64,000 nucleotides of DNA, from positions 158,531 to 222,530 of the forward strand of contig JANQMN010000139.1 of the NCBI GenBank assembly GCA_028280065.1, in the 5' to 3' direction. The notes beneath the pieces were generated by a model. That model was not told the origin of the DNA. It saw only the letters and a program-made list of their open reading frames with translations, and ran no database searches. Shown here in pieces: positions 28,101 through 35,216 of the stretch; the first letter of the stretch is position 1; each line of letters starts with the position of its first letter. The stretch comes from Hahella sp. Lineage in GTDB: Bacteria > Pseudomonadota > Gammaproteobacteria > Pseudomonadales > Oleiphilaceae. The position numbers and the translations under genes were made by a program.

Positions 28101-28752
28101 ATCGCGAAAAAGCTCTTGCCGCATTGAGCGCCTCGCGTTCCGGAACCTCCCCCGATTTCCCCCGGATAGCGGCATAAAGCCGTTTTAGATAGGCTTTTTT
28201 GGTGTCGTACCGCTCGACTTCGTGGTTTTTCATCAGCCGGGGCACAATTTTTTCTAACGGCACGACATGCAGCTGCCCGGCGTTATCCTCGTATTGAAAA
28301 TTGCTGAGCTGGAGCTCTGCTTGCGGCAGGATCAAGAAGGCGAGTTCAAGCTGTCTCGCAACCGGCAAGTGTCCGGCGCGGTCCAGTTGGGCGCGCGAGC
28401 TGATGACCGCAGTAAAAGGCAATGCGGTTTCGCCTTGGGTTGGATGAAATACGCAGGCGATATAGCCGTCGGTAACGCCCAGCCGGCCATAGCTGCCGTC
28501 ATCACAGCCCATTATGTAAGAGGCCAGGGTGCGAACCTGCTTGCCGCCCCGGCCACGCTGGGTGGTCTCATCCTGCCCGGGATTGTAGGTAAACAGGTAA
28601 TCATGGGCTGCTGTCATGACCGTTTGGATGGCGTCGGCAGCGGTGGTCTTGCCCGAGCCGTTACCCCCGGACAGGAGATTAATCGGCCCGAATTCAAATT
28701 CATTATTGGGAATATTGCCCCAATTGACGTAGATGCACTTCTTCAAAAACAT
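25126..28752 (-). CDS. jetC: JetC / MukB-like SMC ATPase
   Basis: 1208 residues with an ABC-type head split by a long coiled coil. Walker A GGNGSGKT is at residues 29-36; ISLPL-type coiled-coil segments rich in Gln, Leu and Glu run from about 230 to 520 and 690 to 900, with a hinge-like region between (about 540-660). Near the end come the signature GTGSGGQLE, Walker B LRMVLVDEAFSKMD and a D-loop. The pattern is that of JetC/MksB, the loop-extruding motor of Wadjet plasmid-restriction and of MukBEF-like condensins. The gene lies between jetB (21 bases upstream) and jetD (17 bases downstream). It is full length, with no frame damage. Confidence 0.92.
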   Translation of the reverse strand: MFLKKCIYVNWGNIPNNEFEFGPINLLSGGNGSGKTTAADAIQTVMTAAHDYLFTYNPGQDETTQRGRGGKQVRTLASYIMGCDDGSYGRLGVTDGYIACVFHPTQGETALPFTAVISSRAQLDRAGHLPVARQLELAFLILPQAELQLSNFQYEDNAGQLHVVPLEKIVPRLMKNHEVERYDTKKAYLKRLYAAIRGKSGEVPEREALNAARAFSRFMAYKPVKSINDFVANEIMEKKDLGEAIRSVSDLLRTIHSMEHEASRLQKSIQTLADANHFGQQYIHAWIDLNVWQYITARHQYLQDQKSYIACKKQQTALLDEEKVNLEERKTLENRHRQTDNRLVELRARRLGYQPLQQKDQLEQTISHLHRQLHEQAPELLQQHHDLLQAYGATEQILLLLKQPAVVAELPVLCDRELLAQGNKFLQLQQNKLDIAALLGKDWIDISPLEGFLDHALQIQQTMQQWQRHWHNRDQRADNISLRDQVSRLLHRQESSLQKLEQQRLQKQAEIDSLAAHKVSYPYAVKQALDAIRRECPEADACVLCDFVEIKEAEWQNAIEGYIGGARYGIIVDAKWEAQAIRIVRTLKGGSSARVIQGDKAQRDSERLTLDNASIIHCMEFSHATARAYLTASYGKVVRVASENELRMTRRGLTVNGLGSGAYSMFRCDIGDSELVFGQGARERALAAKRFEVSRLLEEQQKNTDQKAQLSALLLAIDQIKPNSYADRLQQLLVLHRDLQDAEQRLEQLDLEDFQQLEEELDELRSQEQKLRESIAELIKREGSLQTELEQVEKKCNLLSAAKDQSESTQDEGESNLRSLVAIWPEFDVEERLTHADSQAETTQSEQLHLELQDTQANIEALARRLESTLIEHNQHSHLTDQIAYIPDYDHLHDRLFFSRICEVCRELETIRNRLKNNILVEKQEKLSSLKTTFNNTFITHLCHAIYQAINEGKKVLEEMNRELEHHRFGADRESFRFGWSWVPEFKDYWDFFKEVISLPNLGESATLFDAELSEKVCLVRDRIMTMLLSDDEQKSMRELERISDYRNYRSYEIYKQPENKQPIPLSQYGTGSGGQLETPAYIIRSAAITSAFRFGDGDSHLRMVLVDEAFSKMDETRSREVINYLTQTLGLQLLFIMPTSKSGPFMDLISNQFVFSKCPTTQPIGELKSRVLVDRQVCNQEKIADLWANHRSMVRHQFSLDFMEEFQ

Positions 28753-28773
28753 GGAACTATCCGCATAAGGTTG

Positions 28774-29286
28774 TCAGTGCTGGTCGGTCGCCGGCTGTTG
28801 GTTAGGGGAATCGCTTGCCTGCGTTCGGCTGGTCTCCTCAGGGGATTCGCCACGCAATATGGATAAGGCTGCATCACTGACAAAGTTGACTATTTGCGGC
28901 CTGATGCGAAGCCAGCTTTCCCCTCCGTCCTGGTCATCTTCCGAGTTGATCTGCACCAGGCGTAGTTGGCGAATTCGTTTTAATAGCTGACGCCGCTCCG
29001 TCATTTGCTCCGGCAATCCTCTGTGCAGCAGGTTTTTCATCGCGATAGCCAAAGCCTCGAAGCTGATGGTAACGCCACCGCTGTCGTCAATCTGGCCTTC
29101 CCGCAACGCTTTATCGTATTGGCTGCGCAAGGCCAGGATAACGGCGACTTCCTGTTGATTCAGGCGGGCCCGCAAGCCACTGTTGAAGGCCTGATCGGTT
29201 TCGTCATTGAGGCCGGGGATTTCTGCGCCTGGGGGGTATACCCGAATATATTGAAATTCCCTGTCATGTAACACCCGCAGCCCCAT
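28774..29286 (-). CDS. jetB: JetB / MksE-like subunit (DUF4194)
   Basis: 170 residues; the start overlaps the stop of jetA (TAATG), so translation is coupled. The N-terminal LRVLHDREFQYIRVYPPGA and LNQQEVAVILALRSQYDKAL segments and the later RRQLLKRIRQLRLVQI resemble the winged-helix DUF4194/MksE family, the KITE-like subunit that binds the kleisin JetA. Family members usually have some 40-60 residues before this point, so the protein looks short at the N-terminus; the region upstream is taken by jetA. The C-terminal 25 residues are Ser/Thr/Gln-rich and probably disordered. Confidence 0.8.
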   Translation of the reverse strand: MGLRVLHDREFQYIRVYPPGAEIPGLNDETDQAFNSGLRARLNQQEVAVILALRSQYDKALREGQIDDSGGVTISFEALAIAMKNLLHRGLPEQMTERRQLLKRIRQLRLVQINSEDDQDGGESWLRIRPQIVNFVSDAALSILRGESPEETSRTQASDSPNQQPATDQH

Positions 29287-30671
29287 TATTCCAAGATAGT
29301 CGTTGAGTAGGTGTAGTCGCTGGATTCTTTGTTGATGGAGGCCAGCTCAATGGCGTGGGTTGCCGCCAGTAGATCGCCGGCGGTGTGGATAGGCAAATGG
29401 CGCGACTGGACCCGTTGCCCGCCACCCAAGGCCAATAGAATATACTGTCTGGTATTTTCGTCGTGGATGACAAAGGCCTGGTCCAGTGCATTTTGGATAA
29501 ACAGTTCCCGGCTGGCTTGTTGATCCAGGTCTTCCACATCCGCGATCCGCGTGTCCACCATCAGTTTACTTCGACGTTCCCGGATAGTCATTTGTCCCGG
29601 ATCGATGAGGTGAGCCTGTAGGTTGGCGAGGACCTCTCCGGCTTTGGCTAATCGCTCCGCCTGTTCTGCAGGATCGGCAGCCGCTAAATCCTGGCAGACC
29701 TGGATGAGGTCGTTATGCCGCCGGCTGGCCAGATAGCTCATCTGCCGGATAATGATGTCCGCTCGGCGGGTGAAGTTACGCAGGGAGTTTCGCAATGCAG
29801 GCAGCATGATGTCGCAGGCATTAGTAAGCCGGGTTTCGATGCCGTCAAGCAATGTCCAGAGCAACGACTGACCGGGCTGTATCCGCTCAGGAAGCAGTTG
29901 GCGTAATTTGGCTTCGGCTTGGGCTTTGGTTTGCTTCGGTAACCTGCGAATACGGTCGAGGAGCCGACCGATCTCGTCCCGGTGCTTTTCCACCGAGTCC
30001 GCTGAAAGCCTGACGGATAGATCCGGTTGAAACCGTTTATCCATGAAGTCGAAAAACTCGTCGCTGGCCCGCTGGATCAATGCGCTGATTTCGATCTCCT
30101 GAACCAACTGACGTTTTCTGTCTTCCAACTCGGTGATGATGTCAGTGAAGTCGCTTATTATTCGCTCGGAGTACTCATAAGCGTCAAGCAGATCATGGGG
30201 TTCGCCGTCGTCCAGAAATGCCCGCAAGGCGTTACGGGTATTGCGGGTATTGCGATGCCGGGTTCGCATGGAGGCATCGCTGAGTTCGATAAAGGGTTGG
30301 GTGAACAGGCGGCCGACGCGACTGAACTGATAGCTGGCCTGAAGATTCACCTCATCGACCTGCACTTCCAGCCAGCTAAACTCCACCAGCGAGTTTAAGA
30401 TCCAGACTGCCTGTTCGCGGTCGTTTTTGAAACGTTGATCCGCTTCCTCTTCCAGCTCATCCGGATGCAGTTCCGGCGCTCTGGTTAAGGCGGTTTGAAA
30501 GATCTCTAAAATTTGCTCACGTTTTAACGCGTGGCCGTAATCGGCCAGATGAGTATACAGCCGGGTATAAAGCAGACGCAGGCATTCCACGGTCCTGGCG
30601 CGGTACTTACTGGTCAAGGGCCGAAAGAATTGCTCTCTCGGCGCGGTAAAGAAGTTGCTGGAGTCTTTCAT
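29286..30671 (-). CDS. jetA: JetA / MksF-like kleisin subunit
   Basis: 461 residues from ATG 30671; a TTG 21 bases upstream is in frame but less likely. The N-terminal FFRPLTSKYRARTVECLRLLYTRL resembles the opening of JetA-family (DUF5716-type) proteins. A winged-helix-like domain, a helical region (ERIISDFTDIITELEDRKRQL) and a second helical region with LPERIQPGQSLLWTLLDG follow; the C-terminal part has the compact domain that binds the SMC head. This kleisin bridges the two JetC heads and carries JetB. It is the first gene of the operon: a TATAAT box lies about 30 bases upstream of its ATG. Confidence 0.82.
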   Translation of the reverse strand: MKDSSNFFTAPREQFFRPLTSKYRARTVECLRLLYTRLYTHLADYGHALKREQILEIFQTALTRAPELHPDELEEEADQRFKNDREQAVWILNSLVEFSWLEVQVDEVNLQASYQFSRVGRLFTQPFIELSDASMRTRHRNTRNTRNALRAFLDDGEPHDLLDAYEYSERIISDFTDIITELEDRKRQLVQEIEISALIQRASDEFFDFMDKRFQPDLSVRLSADSVEKHRDEIGRLLDRIRRLPKQTKAQAEAKLRQLLPERIQPGQSLLWTLLDGIETRLTNACDIMLPALRNSLRNFTRRADIIIRQMSYLASRRHNDLIQVCQDLAAADPAEQAERLAKAGEVLANLQAHLIDPGQMTIRERRSKLMVDTRIADVEDLDQQASRELFIQNALDQAFVIHDENTRQYILLALGGGQRVQSRHLPIHTAGDLLAATHAIELASINKESSDYTYSTTILE

Positions 30672-30700
30672 GGACCTGGTTGGGAAGCGCAAAAAGCCGA

Positions 30701-30706
30701 ATTATA
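30701..30706 (-). promoter_or_regulatory. putative -10 box of the jet operon
   Basis: On the minus strand TATAAT is found 30 bases before the jetA start codon, giving a leader of roughly 20-25 bases. The -35 region is poor (TGGCAA or GGCAAG at 17-18 bases), so a regulator may help. It suggests that jetABCD can be transcribed apart from the FHA gene. Confidence 0.45.
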
Positions 30707-30759
30707 AACCTAACGCTTCAATGCTTGCCAGGCGCTTCTATTACGCAACGTACAGCCTA

Positions 30760-31644
30760 TTATTGCAGTAGAAGATAGGCCGATATGGCACCGAACACGA
30801 CGAAAAAACCAAACAGCGTATAGAGTACGACATTGGTCCGTCTGGGTTTCGACTCTTCCCCGGCCAGTTCGGCCCGCAACGCATTTTCCTGAGGCGATGG
30901 CGAGGTTGCCGGCTTTGCTGCCTGCTCGGGTTTCGGCGCAGGTTTCGGTTTATTGGCGGACGGTGCCGCAACCGGTGCGGTCATTCCGGCACCGCCTGGC
31001 CGCACGATGGTTTGATCGACATCGACCTGAGGTCCGGTAACCGTGAAATTCACTACATCAAACCGCAATTTGTCGCCGGGCCGAGCCCGGCCTTGGGTAA
31101 TCTTTTCGCCATTCAGGTAAGTCCCGTTGGTCGATCCCAGATCCTTCACCACAAGGTAGCTGCCTGAAACCGTAAGCTGCGCATGCCTGCGCGACAGGTG
31201 GGATACGGATACCGTGATATCGCAGCTTTCATCGCGACCGATCACGACTGTATCTTCTATGGGATAAAACGACTGGCTTGCCCAGCTTGCGGTGGCCTGC
31301 AATCCCCACTCATTGTGCTCTTGAACCAAGGGGGCTTCTTTCTGCGTCTTAAATTCGGCACTCGGATGGATGATCTTGAATTTGGATTTGCCTAACTGAA
31401 TAACATCGTTTTCACCGATTTTTACCGCCTTATTGACTTTCTTACCATTAACTCCGACGATATTCTCAGGCTTTAAATTGAGTAGATAGAGTTGGTCGTC
31501 CTGTAACCTTATTTCAGCGTGAAAATCTAATATTTCCGGATATTTAAGCACTAAATCATTGTCTGAGCTGGTGCCTATTCTTAATCTCGGCTCGACCAAC
31601 CAGATACTTTCGCGGCTTCCGTCTACGAACTGTAGTTTTAACAT
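30760..31644 (-). CDS. double FHA-domain membrane-anchored protein
   Basis: 294 residues from ATG 31644 (MLKLQFVDGS); the frame is open further upstream but the extension is basic and unlike the family. First FHA-like domain about residues 1-95 (LRIGTSSDNDLVL... VNGKKV); second about 110-205 with VIGRDESCDITV, LSRRHAQL and LGSTNGTYLNG, the phosphothreonine-binding Arg, Ser/His and Asn residues being present. A Pro/Ala/Lys-rich linker (about 225-265) leads to one C-terminal transmembrane helix (NVVLYTLFGFFVVFGAISAYLLLQ region), so the FHA domains face the cytoplasm. FHA domains bind phosphothreonine peptides. A Ser/Thr kinase and a PP2C phosphatase are encoded divergently 340 bases away, and jetA lies 88 bases downstream. 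Confidence 0.9.
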   Translation of the reverse strand: MLKLQFVDGSRESIWLVEPRLRIGTSSDNDLVLKYPEILDFHAEIRLQDDQLYLLNLKPENIVGVNGKKVNKAVKIGENDVIQLGKSKFKIIHPSAEFKTQKEAPLVQEHNEWGLQATASWASQSFYPIEDTVVIGRDESCDITVSVSHLSRRHAQLTVSGSYLVVKDLGSTNGTYLNGEKITQGRARPGDKLRFDVVNFTVTGPQVDVDQTIVRPGGAGMTAPVAAPSANKPKPAPKPEQAAKPATSPSPQENALRAELAGEESKPRRTNVVLYTLFGFFVVFGAISAYLLLQ

Positions 31645-31986
31645 GAGGTTCTTTGTCTCTGTAAGTCCAGTGCTTACCTGCTTCTGAGCCCTGGTTGAAA
31701 GTAACGGCGGGTGCCGGTACTTTCTGCGAGCCAATTGACTGCTTGGCGATAGGTATAGGGCGTATCCTAATTGATCATGGTCAGTTCCGTGGAAACGGAC
31801 GGATCAACGAGTCCAGAGGTTAAGCAAACTATCCGCTATTGTTCTGCAAATGTGGTTCGGGTATGCAGGGTTGCGGAGTTTTTCTACTCATCTAGAGTAT
31901 AGTCCAGGATCGAATTCTGAAAACCCATCTATACTCATAAAATAGTAAACTGATAATAGTCCGAAGATCAGGGACTTGGAAAGAGA
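31645..31986. other. divergent promoter region between the FHA and PP2C genes
   Basis: This 342-base gap separates two divergent start codons and should hold promoters for both. I see an AT-rich stretch at about 31915-31965 just before the PP2C gene, with a possible -10 around TAATAG, but no convincing operator or hairpin. Confidence 0.4.
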
Positions 31987-32868
31987 ATGTACGTAGGATT
32001 CGCGACGCATACTGGGCAACGCAGACAAAACCAGGACAATGGATTAATTGATAGCGAAACAGGGTTGTATGTCGTTGCGGACGGCGTTGGCGGTGGCGAT
32101 AGCGGTGAAGTCGCCAGCGCCTCGGTCTGTTTGACGGTTCAGCGTAGCGTGAAGCAAGGGCTAAACCTGGAACAGGCGATCCATGCCGCCCATCGGGTGC
32201 TGTTGGATGAACCGATAAGCGGCAATGCCGGGTATGCTGCGTCGACCATCGTCGCGATTCAGGAATCTCCTCATTTTCTCAATCTGGCCTGGGTTGGCGA
32301 CAGTAGGATTTACCTCTGGCGGGGGGATTCTCTCTACCAGTTGTCCGAAGACCATTCGGTAGTCCAGCAAATCGCCGGTCTCAGTGAACTGGATGCGCAA
32401 CGTATGCGGCACGTGCTTACCCAAGCCGTCGGCGTGGCAGGTGAAGATGGGCTGTATGTGGAAAACTTTGATGTTGAAAGGCACGCCGGTGATTGTTGGT
32501 TACTCTGTACCGACGGGTTGCACGGGGTCCTCCCTGAACAAACCATTAAGGAAGTTCTGAGTTCCAGGGAAGCGACCCAGGACAAGGCCCAGCGGCTGGT
32601 TGATCTGGCCCTGGAAAATGGTGCAGACGATAATGTGACCCTGGTGGTATTGGACGAGCGTGAAGACTATAGAGCGCCTGCTTCTCCTCCGGACCGCCCT
32701 ACAGTGACACCGGAAGAGCGCCACAAAGACAGTCAAACGCCGGCCTTGGCGAAGTCGGCCACGGAAGCAAAAAAGCCTAAGCCGGAAACCAAACAGCCTT
32801 GGCATTATTTTGTCCTTGGAGGTGTTTTAGCCGTTTTAATGGTTATTGCGCTGGTCTGGGGGCTCTGA
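31987..32868 (+). CDS. PP2C-type Ser/Thr phosphatase with C-terminal membrane anchor
   Basis: 293 residues. The PP2C catalytic domain (about 1-240) has RRQNQDN near residue 14, VVADGVGGGDSGEVAS at about 28-43, AWVGDSRIYLW near 104 and DNVTLVVL near 216, so the metal-binding Asp residues are all present. A Pro/Lys-rich linker follows, then one transmembrane helix at the C-terminus (YFVLGGVLAVLMVIALVWGL). It should remove phosphate from Ser/Thr residues at the membrane. The kinase gene starts three bases after its stop, so the two form an operon, as in PppA/PpkA-type and PrkC/PrpC pairs. No type VI secretion genes are seen here. Confidence 0.94.
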   Translation: MYVGFATHTGQRRQNQDNGLIDSETGLYVVADGVGGGDSGEVASASVCLTVQRSVKQGLNLEQAIHAAHRVLLDEPISGNAGYAASTIVAIQESPHFLNLAWVGDSRIYLWRGDSLYQLSEDHSVVQQIAGLSELDAQRMRHVLTQAVGVAGEDGLYVENFDVERHAGDCWLLCTDGLHGVLPEQTIKEVLSSREATQDKAQRLVDLALENGADDNVTLVVLDEREDYRAPASPPDRPTVTPEERHKDSQTPALAKSATEAKKPKPETKQPWHYFVLGGVLAVLMVIALVWGL

Positions 32869-32871
32869 TTT

Positions 32872-34677
32872 ATGGCCTGGGAAGGATATAAGGTCGTCAG
32901 CAAGCTGGGTGAAGGAGGAATGGCAACGGTCTATAAGGCCATCCAGGAATCTCTGCAGCGACCGGTAGCGATTAAGATCTTGGCAGCCAATATGAAAGAG
33001 CTGCCGGAAATAGAGAAGCGATTTGAGAATGAGTCGCTGATTATCGCCCAGTTAAACCATCCGCATATTATTCATGTCATCGATAAGGGAATTACCAGTA
33101 AGGGACGTCCCTACTTTGTCATGGAGTTTGTCGAAGGCTTATCGCTTGAAGAATGCATCAACCGTGACAAACTCAATTTTAACCAGAAAATGGATACGCT
33201 GGTACAGGTTTGCAAAGCCCTCACCTATGCCCATAAAAATGGAGTGATTCACCGGGATATCAAGCCTGCGAATATCTTAATCGACGGCGAGTGGCAGGCG
33301 CGGATGGCGGATTTCGGTATTGCCCATTTTTACGAAAGCGGCGGCGACAATCCGCTGCACGTGGATGCCCAGAGCTTTCTCGGCACCACCTCCTATATGG
33401 CGCCGGAACTGATGAATGATCCCGATGCGGCATCCATTCAGAGCGATCTGTATGCGCTTGGAATATTGATGTACGAGTTGTTTACCGGCGTTTGCCCGCA
33501 AGGGGAGATTCCGTCACCACGCAAATATGAGCCTGACCTGCCCACCGGGCTGAATGACCTGATCATGCGTTGTTTGGAGACGGACCCGAATGAGCGCCCA
33601 AGATCTGCCGATGATATCAAAAATGTTTTGTTGCACCTTTCCCAAGGCGGACACCTTTCCCAGGAACAAAAAGCGCGTGCACAGTCGGGCAGAGCCGGCA
33701 TAGAAGCGCAGTTTTCCTTGTTGGATGTGCTCAAGGAAGATGACTTTGGTTCCGTGTACCTGTACGAAGACATCACCAAGAAGAAACTTCTGGTGGTTAA
33801 AAAAATGCGGGCGGGAACTGCGGGCGTCAAGGAAAACAAGCTGCTCAGCAGGCTGCATCACAATTCAATTGCGGCTGTTGTCGGGGTTTCCGATACCTCC
33901 ACCGGTTTTACTCTGATATCCGAGTATCTCAATGGCGGATCGCTGGCGGAACGCCTGTTATCTCCCATCGAGACCCTGCAGATGATGGAGTGGGCCGCCC
34001 AGATTGCCGACGGCTTGGCATTTGCCCATCGGAACCGGGTTGTTCACGGCAATCTGCGGCCGAGTAATGTGCTTTTGGACGAGTTGGAGCATGCGAAACT
34101 AACCGACTTCGGTCTGCCGTCGCATTATGAAAAGTCCGATGAACCCAACTGGTTCGGCGGACAAAAGCTGGAAGGCGCCATGGCGGACTTATACGGACTC
34201 GGTGCCATATGCTATTACGCACTGACAAATCAGCCTCCGCAATTTCGCGGCGGCCGGTTAATCCGTAGTCGCAAATATACCGAACAACATCCCAGGGTAC
34301 AGGAAATTATTGAGCGCCTGTTAGAAAAATCCTCATCGAAGCGCTATCCCAGTACCGAAGTCGCCCTGGCCGACCTCAAGGGAGTTGTTAAGAAGCTGCG
34401 AGATGAAAAGGAACAGCACGCTAAAGACGAGTTGAAACGGAATATAGCCAGCATCGCAGAGAAACAGGCGAAGCAAAACAAAGCGCCGTTTCGTTGGAAA
34501 ACCTGGCTTTTCAGGCTCGCATTGGTCGCGCTGATAGTTGAAGAAGTGACGTATGGCTACGGCTATAGTTATCTAAAGCCCTACATTCAACCTTACGTAG
34601 ATAAAGTACGGGGTAGCGATACCTGGATTGAGTGGTCGGACAAAATTGATAAAGAGAAGAAACAGTTGGATTGGTAG
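32872..34677 (+). CDS. membrane Ser/Thr protein kinase with a second, degenerate kinase domain
   Basis: 601 residues. First kinase domain (about 5-260) is complete: Gly loop GEGGMATVY (13-21), Lys35 in VAIK, HRDIKPAN at 127-134, DFG at 147-149, APE near 177. Second kinase-like domain (about 280-510) keeps DFG (412-414) and a VVK lysine near 310, but the glycine loop is poor and the catalytic loop reads VHGNLRPSN (391-399): the catalytic Asp is Asn and the Lys is Arg. It is probably inactive and may act as regulator or scaffold. A basic linker and one transmembrane helix (WLFRLALVALIVEEVTYGYGY) end the protein, with a short tail outside. Partner of the PP2C gene; the FHA gene is divergent. Confidence 0.93.
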   Translation: MAWEGYKVVSKLGEGGMATVYKAIQESLQRPVAIKILAANMKELPEIEKRFENESLIIAQLNHPHIIHVIDKGITSKGRPYFVMEFVEGLSLEECINRDKLNFNQKMDTLVQVCKALTYAHKNGVIHRDIKPANILIDGEWQARMADFGIAHFYESGGDNPLHVDAQSFLGTTSYMAPELMNDPDAASIQSDLYALGILMYELFTGVCPQGEIPSPRKYEPDLPTGLNDLIMRCLETDPNERPRSADDIKNVLLHLSQGGHLSQEQKARAQSGRAGIEAQFSLLDVLKEDDFGSVYLYEDITKKKLLVVKKMRAGTAGVKENKLLSRLHHNSIAAVVGVSDTSTGFTLISEYLNGGSLAERLLSPIETLQMMEWAAQIADGLAFAHRNRVVHGNLRPSNVLLDELEHAKLTDFGLPSHYEKSDEPNWFGGQKLEGAMADLYGLGAICYYALTNQPPQFRGGRLIRSRKYTEQHPRVQEIIERLLEKSSSKRYPSTEVALADLKGVVKKLRDEKEQHAKDELKRNIASIAEKQAKQNKAPFRWKTWLFRLALVALIVEEVTYGYGYSYLKPYIQPYVDKVRGSDTWIEWSDKIDKEKKQLDW

Positions 34678-34731
34678 GGCGGTCAGGTCAAGTCGGGGTG
34701 TTATTCCAAATTAAGCGCTATAAAAACAAAC

Positions 34732-34756
34732 CAGGCCCTGAGAAACTCAGAGCCTG
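34732..34756 (-). terminator. rho-independent terminator of the 39-residue small gene (also past the kinase gene)
   Basis: CAGGCCCTGAG and CTCAGAGCCTG form an 11-bp stem with one mismatch and an AAA loop. On the minus strand it is followed by GTTTGTTTTTATAG, a good U-run; on the plus strand the tail is weaker. It sits 8 bases past the stop of the small ORF on the minus strand and 55 bases past the kinase gene. Confidence 0.7.
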
Positions 34757-34764
34757 CTTGGAAT

Positions 34765-34884
34765 TTATAGCCTAAACTCGGCCATCCATTCACCGTTGGT
34801 GTCTGGCCAGCATTTCACCAGCAAGAATGAGCTTGCCATGATGAAAGCATCCAAAGCACCATAATCGCTAAATCGCTTGGTCAT
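34765..34884 (-). CDS. 39-residue small protein gene
   Basis: ATG at 34884 is preceded by AAAGGAAAG about eight bases upstream and the frame ends in TAA at 34765-34767. The product MTKRFSDYGALDAFIMASS... has one hydrophobic middle stretch (FIMASSFLLVK) followed by WPDTNGEW, and no signal peptide. A strong hairpin with U-run begins eight bases after the stop, so promoter-to-terminator this looks like an independent unit. I do not recognise it. The hydrophobic stretch is too short for a full membrane helix. Possibilities include a small regulatory peptide or a leader; none is supported further. Confidence 0.5.
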   Translation of the reverse strand: MTKRFSDYGALDAFIMASSFLLVKCWPDTNGEWMAEFRL

Positions 34885-35216
34885 GTGTACTTTCCTTTAG
34901 ATCATCCAGCCATTCCAGCTTTTGTCCAATTTAGCCCTTGTTGAACTGCGAGATTCAATGCCCCCTCGCGATAACCCGGTGCAGCAGCGAACTAAAACTG
35001 GTTTGTTTAATTGGGTAATAACGCTTTCTATTTTGGAAAATGTTACGGAGATGAAACATTAGGGAAACCACGTAAAATCGACAATTTACTGGATAAAATT
35101 GAGATATGTGTCACACATTCCGGTAATTGCTGTTATTCGGAAATTTGATTGGCGGATTTAAATCTACGGATGCCCCGACTCCATAGGACCGGGGTTGAAT
35201 AAACTTAGGAGCAAAA
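34885..35216. other. intergenic region between small gene and ggt
   Basis: This 332-base divergent gap is AT-rich in its middle (around 35000-35130). It must hold promoters for the minus-strand small gene and for the plus-strand gamma-glutamyltransferase gene. I see no palindrome or conserved motif I can name. Confidence 0.4.

Noticed and set aside
31987..34677. Type VI secretion PppA/PpkA locus
   Set aside because: The kinase, phosphatase and FHA trio resembles it, but no tss/Hcp/VgrG gene is present in the window.
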